Shown here: in pieces, positions 11,875-22,305 of the stretch
How the letters are laid out: each line of letters starts with the position of its first letter
How positions within the stretch are numbered: the first letter of the stretch is position 1
DNA from: Scleroderma bovista
Lineage: Eukaryota; Basidiomycota; Agaricomycetes; Boletales; Sclerodermataceae
Reading direction: 5' to 3'
Assembly (NCBI GenBank): GCA_037178675.1
Contig: JAYMGJ010000147.1
Location: 1-64,000, forward strand
Length of the DNA: 64,000 bases
Program-made: the position numbers and the translations under genes
Notes under the pieces: model-generated
Database searches by the model: none
Told to the model about the DNA's origin: nothing
What the model saw: the letters and a program-made list of their open reading frames with translations, nothing else

Positions 11875-14800
11875 ATGCAGGACTCAGATGACGACCATTA
11901 CCCGGACTTCACTCTCGACGACCAGACCCTTGCATTCCTGGTTGAGGAGGAGTCTAAGTTCATCCGGAACACCCAGCCGGCCACGCTCCCAGCAGATACT
12001 AGTCCGCCACCCAAACGGCAAAAGACGACGACATCATGGAAATCCGTGCGGCCTACTCACCGGAACGAGTCTACCGACGATCTCGAAGACTTGCCAGACA
12101 TATCTGTTCAAGTGGATGGGTCCTACGCTCTGCAAGACAGGCAAAGACAAGCTCATGAGCAAACCAGTCAACCCCAGATAGCTCAGACCGCTTCTCCATA
12201 TTCACAGCTGCGAAGAGGATCTGACCTAGCTTCTCCTCTGACCAAGGGCGCACCCCCCCTTCGTGCACGTTCCGTTACGACTCCTTCAAGAGGGACTTTG
12301 CCACCTTTCCGCCCAGCACCTCCAACGCGTGCAGTACACACCTCTACCCCAATTTCATCTCAGAATATAGCTCGATCTCAATCTGGCCCTTCGCCACGTT
12401 TAAATAACTCTGTCACTTTTGGTGTCTCTGATGCACTGCTTGCTGATTTGCGTCGCCAAGTAGAGGAGGTTCGAGCTTTGTACCTCATATTTCGAAGCAA
12501 TAATCCTTGTATTCAACACTTCCTTTACAGCTCCGTAAAAGCAACGAGCGAATGCAGTCTGCCTTAAAAAATGCGCAAAGTGATCTTCAGAACGCTCTTG
12601 ACGCGAAGTTTGTTAAAGAGGGAGAAGTCACGATCTTGAGGAAAGGAATCGAGAAGGTGAACAGTACAAAGGCCTTCGGGTATGTCAACTAAGAGACCGA
12701 TGCATTAGACAGTCCAAGACCATGCTACTCAAATCGCAAGATTGAAAACCGCCAAAGAAGAAGGTGATACCAAGCAACACATGCTAAAGAAACAGTTCGA
12801 GGCAGAGATAGAACGCATTAAGACAGAATTCACCTTCAAAGTAAGGATTATCATAACGTACTTTGTACGTTTTGCTCATCCCTTGGGTAGCAACAGGAAC
12901 TGGAAAGCAATCTTCGAAGGCCTCCAGGCTCTGTTCACCCCAAGAGGACAGCAATGGGACCACCTTCGACGCCAGTGCTAGTTCCTTCGCAAATGCGCAC
13001 TTGGCAACGGGACAGGGGCACTGCTGGTCCCTCAATATTAGGATCAGAAAGTCCTCGCCGCCCTCGATTTGGAGAAATCCCTCGATTTGATCGGCCAAAG
13101 AACCCTCCTTCAGTTGACAGTCGTAGCTTGCCACCTGGCCTTCAGGCATCTTCCCCCATTCGCTCACGGCGCTCACAGCACGATGGAGAGAATACAATAG
13201 CAATGGAATCTGTCAGTCCCCCTAGGACGCCAGTGAATCGCCCGTCACATCATCCGCCGTCATCATTTCCACTGAGTAACGCTGGCCACCAGAGTTCAAG
13301 GGAGCACGTAGACGTCTTTGCTGCTCAGATGGAAGACAGAGGTGGTTCGGGCGACTTTGCTCCCATCGATGTTGACATCTCTGCCGATGTGGACATTGAA
13401 GGGGCAAATTTGATCCTAGCCAAAGTGGAAGAAGAGGTTGAGCGGATAGAACCCCTAAACTGGACAATCGTTGTTCGTCTTTCAGTCTTTCTACCCCCCC
13501 TTTTTCACTGACCTCGTACAGCTGCATCGTGTTATTCTGACGCACAATGCAGAAGGGTCGAGAGTCCCAACGTTTCAACTGTTGATGACAGTATCCGTTT
13601 CGGATCCAGACCGTGCAAGATCGTACGGCAATGCGTTGTCGGTGATTCTCGATGTCCTTGCCAATATACCTAACCACGTGAATCGAGACTTTGACCAGAC
13701 AGCAAGAACTGTTTGCGGAGCGTTCTGTGACATGGCCTCAGCATTAGCACTGAACTCTACGGTGAGATCGTGCTCTCGCCTGAACCCAGCTATAATTCTC
13801 AGATTCTTCAGATATCATCACTGGCTGTCCTTTTTGACTTACTGACCAACCTCTCTTATATGATACCCTCGTTTCATACGCTGCTCTTGTCCAGCAAAGT
13901 TTCTGATCAAGATGACACCCCACGATTATTGTTTACATTGTGTAAAGTCATCAAGGATGAATTGCGCGGCCTCAACATGACCAATGAAGAGCAGAATGTC
14001 AATCTCAGTATGCTTGGAAAGCATACTCTCTCTCTTCTAGAATCTATAGCGCAAAATGCCACAGGAGAAACTGAGACTGCGTAAGGATATCGTTGAATCA
14101 AGGCTGATTGACGCTTACCATACGCACCAGTCTATCATCTCTACCCAGGAGTCCATCTGTCCTTATAACGCTCTTGGACCCTTGCCGTCCGCAGTGGTTT
14201 CTCCTCGCCAGCGTGCGTTTTCTTGCGTGGCTATCTACCGGTGCGTCTGTGTCTACTTGGTGAGAAGCAGTGCCTGATGAGTCTTTAAGTGCGAAGTCTT
14301 TTCCGTCCATTGCTTTCGTTTCCCGAATCACATCAGGAGAGTACTAGCGGAAATCCCCCGGACTTAACCAAACTTCCACAAATCGATCTTTTATGTATGC
14401 TCGTCGCCGATCCAGACCGCAAGTCACCAGAAGTATAATGTTCTCTTGACTCTGCGAGTGCATTCTTGACGTTCACAATAGGCTGATAAGATGAAAAATT
14501 GGATTATGATGTTCTTTGGCATGCTTTCAATTGGGCACCCTGACGCATTCACTACACTTGTTGAGTCCCCAGTATTGATTCCCTCCGTCATTCTCAGGCT
14601 GTGTGAATTGGCTGATCGCATTTGGGAGGTGGAGGAACTGCAGGAATGTAATGCACGAGTCATCCCAGAGTAAAATTGTACTTCATTTGCAGTTGATTTA
14701 GCGCTAAATCTTTCATAGGTCAATCACCATGATGGTTCAGGCAATTAGGTTCTTGCACCACCTTGTTGTGGGTGGAGACCTCAACTTACGGGAACGACTG

Positions 14801-15128
14801 CATCGCGCACCAATGCGCAAGTTCAACGGACTCATTCATGCGTTCACCGAGACGTTTGGTCGTCTGAGTTATGCGGATCGTCCCGATTGGATCATCGGGG
14901 AGGACAAGCAGGCGTGGGAGAAAGTTGCTGGCAAGTGATTTTTTGAACTACGCAACTCTTGCTGACTTGTTATCAGACATGGCTCGGTCATTGCTTAGCT
15001 TGGTAGTTGAAGGGCCTGAGGCTGATCTGGTATGGAGTACCTACCAGAATGAGGCAGACGATGGCTGTGACCTCAAGATGGGAATGGACGAGGAAGACAT
15101 GCAAGCGCAGATTTCAGATGAGATGTGA
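11875..15128 (+). CDS. ATRIP/Rad26-like checkpoint protein
   Basis: The likely partner of the ATR/Rad3 kinase, which brings the kinase to RPA-coated single-stranded DNA. The N-terminus is acidic and aromatic (YPDFTLDDQTLAFLVEEE), resembling the RPA-recruitment segment of ATRIP. A Ser/Pro-rich stretch with PPPKRQK follows. Next comes a predicted coiled coil (LRKSNERMQSALKNAQSDL, LKKQFEAEIERIKTEF), then a disordered region and a long helical C-terminus with HEAT-like leucine patterns (SLAVLFDLLTNLSYM, HTLSLLESIAQNA, MVQAIRFLHHLVVGGDL). Several introns are needed; the 5' ones (GAG then gttcga to cag at about 12537; AAG then gtgaac to ttag) keep frame, while those between 14080 and 14500 I could not fix. 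Architecture supports the name; overall sequence identity of this family is low, so confidence is moderate. Confidence 0.6.
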
Positions 15129-15715
15129 TCCTAATGTCGCAAGGGTGAATATTTCGTTACTGATTGCTTACCGTTCCCACTGATAGATGCATTGAAGTTC
15201 AGGACTCAGGAGAGGTGCAAGCTTTCGGGATCGGCAGCTAACCAAAGAGGGCAAGGCAGCGCTCGTTGTGATAGGTGAATAATTTTCACCTGAACGTCAC
15301 GGGTGCCTGGAAGATTGAAGAGCAAGATAGAGCCGTAGCTGGATTCTGCGTGCAAGTCGGACAAGGCAAGCGCCGCAGAACACCGTGATCAGCTGGCTGT
15401 TACCACGGAACTCAAGTTTCACTGGCAAGGTCTAGTGAAGTGATCGGTGAGGGCACTATTTGGGTTTGACCCCATGGCCAGATTTGAGGGTGGAACGTTC
15501 GACATCCCTCGACGACAAATATTGGAGGCCAATCGTTTCTTATTATCGGACAATTTTTACAAAGTTACGGAAATATAGCTCCACCCACTAGATCCTGTGA
15601 TGCTCCAGCTATCGTCACGATGACAATTCATTTTGATATCCTCCGCTACTTAGACTGATAGACTAGCAATGTGTATAAATTATCACCTAATGAAATTTGC
15701 GTCCCAAGAACGTAC
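15129..15715. other. Convergent intergenic region
   Basis: About 590 bp between two converging stops. There is no ORF longer than about 60 codons and no repeat or RNA gene that I can recognise. The two 3'UTRs and terminators should lie here. Confidence 0.45.
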
Positions 15716-18700
15716 CTACTCATCCTCTATGTCTCCGAACTCAAACATCCCATAGCGGTCTCGTTTGGCACAAATCACCACTTCCTGCAGCCTTTGCACA
15801 AGCTGGGGGTACACAAAGAGATATTTACAGTCCTTGCGGTCAATGGAAGCGAGTCCTTCTCGAAGGAGATCCGCATTGATGCATGCAAATGGATCCTCCG
15901 CAGCATGCGGGTCAGTCGGGTCGATGAGGCGTAAATGAAGAAGATTGCCCTCCTTGTGGTCAACAGTTGCCACTAGCTTGCGATCACTGCACAATGCACG
16001 GAAGCGGTCGATGGCTTCGGGGTAGTATTCGCTTTCCGGCTTAGGCAGTCTGACGAAGCTACGGTGATCATTTAGAGAACTCGTTGCAACAAAAGAGCTC
16101 TGATCCGTACCTAAGACGAGCTTCATGGGCTTGGCCAGGTAGAAGACGGAACTTGGAATCAAGTGGACGAAGGTGTTCAAACTTAACAGTAGACTGGTTG
16201 CCATAGTCAATGAATGTGACCTCAGCCTCCTTTTTGACAGGAGAGGTGCGGCGAATTCTGGCACGGTACCACGACCCATCAGAAAACTTCGCTGATACAA
16301 GGTCACCATTCGTTGGCGCAAAATTGGATGGTGCAGAAGCCGATTTATGATGAAGAGAGAATTCGTACATCAGCTTCTCCAGTAAAGCTATTCCTGTTGC
16401 CGTACAGTTACATCATCGCTGTTTCTACTTGTGCAGTGGCACTTACCCTCGGTATTCAAGATCTGTACGGAAAAGTTCAAGCCGTTTTTCGTCCGCACGT
16501 CACTAATGATAACATCCATATATTCGGGCTTCAATGGCGTCGCATTGTCAGTGGAAGCAACCTGAGCAGCATTTTCTGCATCTTCGTCATAATCACGCCA
16601 CAACTGCAATTGCCATGTCAGTGGTTTAACAAAAGGAATCAGTCATTGCGATCGGTACTCACGTTCCTCCGAGCTCCCTTGGCCGCGTTCTGCAAATTGC
16701 AAGTTACATAATTTGTTTTTCTACTGTCGACGGAAATGGCCGCCCACCTCTGCATCATACAATTGACGAGACCAGGAAAGAGTGTCGGCCGAGAATGAGT
16801 GTACGGATGCGAGGCCCTCGCGAACAAGTGTGACTGCAGCATTCTCATCCCTAAGCCACAGCGCTCCAATGAACCCTCCAGACTTGTCAACAGTTTCGAC
16901 TTCAAATTCAACATCCCGTTGCATGTATCTCCGGGTAGAAAACTCGAAGGCCTCGGTACCAAATGGCTCACTCTTTTCTGAGGGATTTCGAGCAGTCCGA
17001 GGTGCCTTTATTCCTAACGAGCCATTAGTATTGAAAAGTGAATGTGTTGGATGTTAAATTACCACCAAGGACCAGTGTCAACGTCTGGTTATCCTTGAGG
17101 AGGAAAAGCCTTTACGAAGATATGAGTCAGGACGAAGAATAGCAGGTGCATCAATGACGACAGACTTGAATCGCGATCCGGATGCCACGTAGTCCACGAC
17201 AGCAGGTATTTTTCCTTGTCGTTTGAAGCCGTTTAGGAATGAATTTGCACGAGAACTCATCTCGGAAATGTTGATAGGTGGCTTCGGTGGAGGGTGGTCC
17301 TTGCCAGAATGTATGCCTCGTGTGTCGGTAACCGCACTTTAAAGAATTGTGAGTGGAGAAGAATCCGCCACGTCTTTGCCCGACCTACGACTGTTCAGCA
17401 GCCATGAGCTTGTCATAATCTGGTGCACGATCCTCGTCATCCCGACGGTGACGCACAACACTCGCAAGGCCTTTTTCGATCAATTGCTCAGCAATATTTC
17501 TGCAAAAAAAAAGTCAGAATACGACGGCAGAGAAAGAAAGAAAAAGTAACAAAACCTACGAGTTTTGACCGCCATAGCGGATAGTTGCACATTCTCGCTC
17601 CTCGAACTCGCCTTCGCGTGGGCGAATGAAATCCACAGTGACTCGAACGCTTTTGCCAATCAATCTCTTGCGCAAGAACTCACGTGCTTCCTGAGCATAG
17701 AATGCTTGCTTTGGATCCGACAGTCTTGATCGCTATGTCAGCTGAATAATCGGAGCCTAACCAGAACTCACTTGGGCCCCCTCGTCGAGCTTAATTGTAA
17801 ACGGTGCTCCTTCCCGTTGTCCTTCTCAACCACAGAGATCTGATCACTGCTCCATATCCGAGTAACGGTACCCTCAAAGGATTTCGTAGTATTATTGACA
17901 GTCGAACTGCCATTGGCAGGAGGTGCAGATGAGGACGGCATGTTCGCATAGAGGCATGCCTTCTTTTCTTTCGCAGCCCTTTCAGCAGCACGGATACGTT
18001 CCATTCCTCCACTGCTAGCAAGCAGGCCAGCATGCCAATCCACAACACGAGCTAAGCCAGCTGCCACCAGATGTTCAGCAATATTGCCTGCAGGGTGAAG
18101 AACTGTGATGTTGTTCTCGTCTAGATCCTATGCGAAAGAAAACTGAGGAAGCAACTCACCTGACCCGATGAAGATTGATGCAGTGGCAGGGGGAGCTTGG
18201 TTTACGCCAATCTGGAAAGGAGTGGCCGTAGAACTTGGTAACGATAAAATAACTACGCGAACCGGACGCTGGAGTAGACGTGATTCTGTGAAGAATTTTG
18301 CCTGCGAGGAGTAAATGTGAATTTCTGCTGGGCGCGGGAAAAATGCGATGCCGAACCTCTTCGGCCCATTGTTCTGAAGGTTCCCCCGATTTCGAAGCAG
18401 TTTTTGGACATCGTACACCAGCAAGGGCAATGTTGACTATTTGGTGGTCACCGTCAGGCATAAATAGTCTGACCCTCAAAGACGACCCATCGCGAACGGA
18501 CTCCACCAGAGCTAGATTTGATAAAGATCGGTTACGTCCACCGTACATAAACTCCAGGCTCACCATCAAGCGATTTGCCTTTCCACTCGGAAACAAACGC
18601 CGCAGAGTCTGTTGGCATAGTATGATGAATCACCCGAGCCTTTTACGCAATGAATGTTCCCGTGCCAGGGACGAGAGTAAGGGAACACGCACCTGGGGAC

Positions 18701-19367
18701 CATGAGGATTCCAAACACCCTTCCCGGTGGCCTTGGCTTCTGCCTCGAGTTCCTGTTTCCGAAGATCTGCTTCGGTAGGCTCCCTTTTCAGCTCCTTCAG
18801 TTTGACCCAGCCGTTCTTGAGCATCTCATCGGCAACATCAACACCTCCGATCTCAACTGTTCCGAAGTCGCGCACAACACCATCATTCGATGGTAAACTG
18901 TGCATGGATATAAAGGAGATTGGTTTGCCAACGGCAAGTGCGCGAAGGAAGTCACGAGCCTCGAATGCCCATGGCTTTAAGGTGAACATAAGAAAAGATG
19001 ATCAGCTAGGATCAAAACCACAGGGTGAATTGGTGAGGACATACTTCGTCGTCGCGAGTGGTATTGCCCATCCTGGGGGCGTTCACTTCGGCGAGATGGA
19101 GCATCCTGTGCCGCAAAAGTGTCTCTCCAATGTATGTCACAAAAGTGGAGAGGGCCACTTACCTCTCCTTTGGAGGCTGTCCCTGGGCACCAGGGGAACC
19201 TCGTAGGACAAGAGTATCACCAGAGATGACGGCTACGTGTGGTGTAAATCTGAAAACAGTGTATGAGAGTTGGAAACACAGACACCCACATTTGACAACC
19301 TGTTCCAGCAATGTCAACAATGGCGAGCCAGAGAGTGAGAATTGTCACTCACTGCTTTCATGGCCAT
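15716..19367 (-). CDS. Tudor-SN (SND1 homologue), multi-domain staphylococcal-nuclease protein
   Basis: Tudor-SN proteins bind and process RNA, and act in RNA silencing, splicing and stress granules. The deduced N-terminus is [20 protein letters not shown], then DTLVLRG and PPKERLLHLAEV, typical of the first SN repeat. Further SN repeats are visible: [17 protein letters not shown] with [30 protein letters not shown] with [20 protein letters not shown]; and repeats at about 17080-18070 and 16720-17060. Near the C-terminus is a Tudor domain ([35 protein letters not shown]) followed by a partial SN fold ending FGDIEDE. The order SN repeats, Tudor, SN is that of the family, and the size (about 900 residues after splicing) is normal. 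The start needs a 14-nt microexon, described separately. Confidence 0.85.
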
Positions 19368-19658
19368 GATGAAAAGAGATCTTGGAAGACGAGCAACAAA
19401 TGCGTTCGTGTGAGCTGGATCGGATGGGAGTGCATTGCTATATATAGTATTAGCCCCTGAGCACTGCCCTAGGCTATCAGACGCCGTTGGGGCTCGAGAA
19501 ACAGAACCAGCTTAACCTCGACCACAGCCCATCCACCGCAGCCATTCCACAGGCGAAGCACCGCTTCGCATTTTCCAGGAACATTCCAGCTGCGGAGTAT
19601 AGAGATATTCAGAGTCACTCTTATACCCCCTCTGTCTCACGATACCCACCCCAATCTC
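19368..19658. promoter_or_regulatory. Divergent promoter region between Tudor-SN and the Gly-x3 protein
   Basis: About 290 bp separate two divergent starts. A TATATATA-like run lies near 19439-19446. A short out-of-frame ORF (19487-19672) overlaps the downstream start and looks like leader sequence. No further motif is claimed. Confidence 0.3.
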
Positions 19659-20802
19659 ATGAGCACGTCTAGGTTCCAGGAGCATCTCTCGTCAGAATTC
19701 CTGCCCACCGAGGTCGCAGACTCAGTCTATACTCGGCCACCCAGCACCGTTGGGTCTACCAGGGACGGTACTGACATCATCACGCAGATACGGGAAGCAA
19801 CCTCCGCGCCCTCACCGCTTACCAGCTACCTCAAGGACCCCGCCGTCATCAGCGCACTCGATGCTTCAGATGGAACAGGAAGCCACCGACATTCCTCTTC
19901 CAGTTCACGCAGTCGTCGTTCTTCATCCATCTTGGGTGTCGTCCTTGCTGAAGAAGAGAGACAAGCACACCACCTCAAGTCCATACTTCGGTCAACTGGA
20001 GACAGGCTCGATCGAGAGATGCGCAGGGCAAACCAGGCCATCACTAGGGCCGAGCAATCCGAGGCGCGTGTGCGGGAACTGACGTCTCGCGTAACAGCCG
20101 CAGAGTCAGGCAAGCACTACGTCGAGCTAGAGGCTTCCTCTGCAAAGGAGGAAATAAAGCGTCACCAATTGCAAATACAGAGCCTCGAAGTGGAACTCAG
20201 GCGTCTTCGTTCTGATGTTGCTCTACTGGAGAGGCAAAGAAACGAGGCAGAGGAAAGTGCTTCCCGTGCCCGCGACACTGCGAGGAAATTCCAGCTAGAG
20301 CTTCGTACCCTGCAGGCCGAGGACGCAGGCAGGGATGAAGGTCAGCGGTTTGGAATACGCAAGTGGTTCAACTCGGGTCACATGGAAGGCTATGACACTG
20401 GTTATGCCGAAGGCTTCGAGAGTGGCCGGGAGGAAGGCTTCGAACAAGGGCGAGAATATGGATTCACAGAAGGACAGGAATTGGGGATTAAACAGGGGGG
20501 AAAGATAGGAAGACAAGATGGGTATGATGAAGGATGGGAGCAAGGTCGGAGAGCAGAACGCGACCATGCTCTACAGACCTTCGACAATTTTTTTAATGCC
20601 GAGGTTGACCCTCAGGATCATGAAGTAAGTAATCCGTCCTTTAGTGAAGTCTCGGTTGGCTCACCACTAGAAGTCCAAAAAAAAGGCCAAACGATGGTCG
20701 AACTGGATGCGCCGCTCAACTGCTTCACCGCCACCCGCAAAGCCTGTGGGGCTGAGTAGACCAATCTACTCCGAGTCGCCTGAAACTCGTCACAGATACT
20801 AG
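19659..20802 (+). CDS. Coiled-coil protein with a long Gly-x3 repeat tract
   Basis: Function unknown. Two exons (19659-20624 and 20671-20802) give 365 residues. Residues 1-90 are Ser/Thr/Pro-rich with a run of serines and arginines. Residues about 95-220 form a charged heptad-like coiled coil (AEEERQAHHLKSILRSTGDR, VELRRLRSDVALLERQRNEA). From G224 to G296 glycine recurs every fourth residue, 18 times out of 19 positions, flanked by Tyr/Phe/Glu (for example GYAEGFESGREEG). The tail made by the second exon is basic (KSKKKAKRWSNWMRRS). Gly-x3 tracts of about ten units (deca-GX3) are known in Yae1 and Lto1, which target Fe-S clusters to Rli1/ABCE1. This protein is much larger and lacks other Yae1/Lto1 features that I can see, so no role is assigned. 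Confidence 0.75.
20328..20556 (+). repeat. In-gene repeat encoding 18 glycines at a four-residue period
   Basis: The encoded glycines fall at residues 224, 228, 232 and then 240 to 296 in steps of four; only position 236 (Trp) breaks the series. The codons and the other three residues of each unit vary, so this is a protein-level repeat kept by selection and not a recent DNA microsatellite. Confidence 0.85.
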
Positions 20803-20954
20803 TGATAGCGTGCTTCCTTTGTTGATTTTGGGTTTAGCTCACGGACATAGGGGACTTTTGTTGCTTATCTATGTATCCATTGGGACTTGTTTGTATTGTA
20901 GACGCCTAGGGTTTTGCTTGTAACAACACGAAATTCCTTTTTTCTACATATCAT

Positions 20955-22201
20955 ATGGCATCCACACCGATACCCCCATCGTTGCATACCCCCGGCTTTG
21001 CTGGCGGACGTCGCAAGGGTCCGAAGAATTTACCCAAACTACCCTTGTCTGCCTTCAGTCCCCCCAACACCGGGACATCTGAAAGGTTTCCCTTGCCCCC
21101 CACTGCCAGCGCAGTTGTCCCCGCTGGGATCATTGACTCTCATCTTCGTGTCCCCGAGAGTATCGAGCAGTACAGGCAGGTCATCGGACAACTCGTCCTT
21201 GAAAGGATCAGGGGAGTGGTATTAACAGCAGACACTCAATCGTCTGACGATATCCCTGGCCTATTGCAAGGGTTGGCTACATCCATCTACCTTGCTATCA
21301 TGTTATTCACGGCAGCGTGCTACTCCACAGATTGCGATCGCGCTTCGATGTACCCATATTGGCTGTATCGGTCCCATTCACGCTCGATAAACCTCCTCCG
21401 TCTCAGCCTCCCTCTTACTTATCTGGATCGAATCCACCTGTAACCCTGTCGACCACCTTTATTCGTGCTACCCCGGAGGCAGTCAGCAGCTTAACTTGGG
21501 CTTTGAGCAATAGCGATGTCGTTGATATTGATATCCAGTCGGATATGATGGCGGGCGGCGTCGCGACAAGCGGTTCCTCCCTCTACGACTCTTTTGAAGA
21601 TCTCCTCACTAAGGCGACAATCACGCCAGCACGCACGGATGGAGGGGAGAACAAGCGGGCACACATCGTTCTCAGTAACATTCCGACTCTTTTTTCTACC
21701 CTTTCCGTGACTGATCTTATCCGGCTAGGCAATATATTTCCTCCCCCGCTAGATCTGGACCAGCCCATTGTCAAAATCATGCAACTTCCCGAGTATTTAC
21801 AGTATCAATCACGTGTGTCCTCACTATCGCTATTCGAGAACCTGCACTTGAAGATCACCCCACCCGTGCGGCAAAGGTTTGGAACTGGAACAGAGTCCAC
21901 AGATAGCCGGAAAGAGTGGAAGAGCAGACTCAAGCTGTACAGTAGGTCTTCGAGTCATTCGTTGGCCATCCCAGTGCTTACAGCAAACATGCGATGCGTA
22001 GTTGGACCTGTCCTCGAGGCCTATGGATTTGAAAGAATGCTTTTTGGATCATCGCCATCATCGGCAGGCGAGGCTTTCGATCTGCCCATCAGTTGGTATG
22101 ACCTTGTTCGGGAGTCATTCGCGGAGCTTGGTGTAGAACAAGACGCCATTGACAACGTGTTCATGCACAATGCGAAACGTGTCTACGGAAGGTCGACTTG
22201 A
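20955..22201 (+). CDS. Amidohydrolase-like protein (tentative)
   Basis: Two exons (20955-21271 and 21316-22201) splice in phase to 400 residues. The N-terminal 50 residues are Pro-rich, followed by GIIDSHLRVPESIEQYRQVI and VRGVVL-type strand-helix alternation. The C-terminal part reads PVLTANMRCVVGPVLEAYGF, ERMLFGSSPSS and DNVFMHNAKRVYG. The last two resemble the final strand and the N..R.YG helix that close TIM-barrel amidohydrolase-2 proteins. The DSHLR segment could be a degenerate DxHxH metal motif, with the first His replaced. If so, the active site is atypical. I regard the fold as plausible and activity as unknown. Confidence 0.4.
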
Positions 22202-22305
22202 TGTGCACTGGACATCCGACTGGATGATCGGTTTTATTTTATCATTGCAATCGTGTCTCGCTTGTATAAATCGTAGAACAACTTGTAGTGTGATTTGACA
22301 AATAC

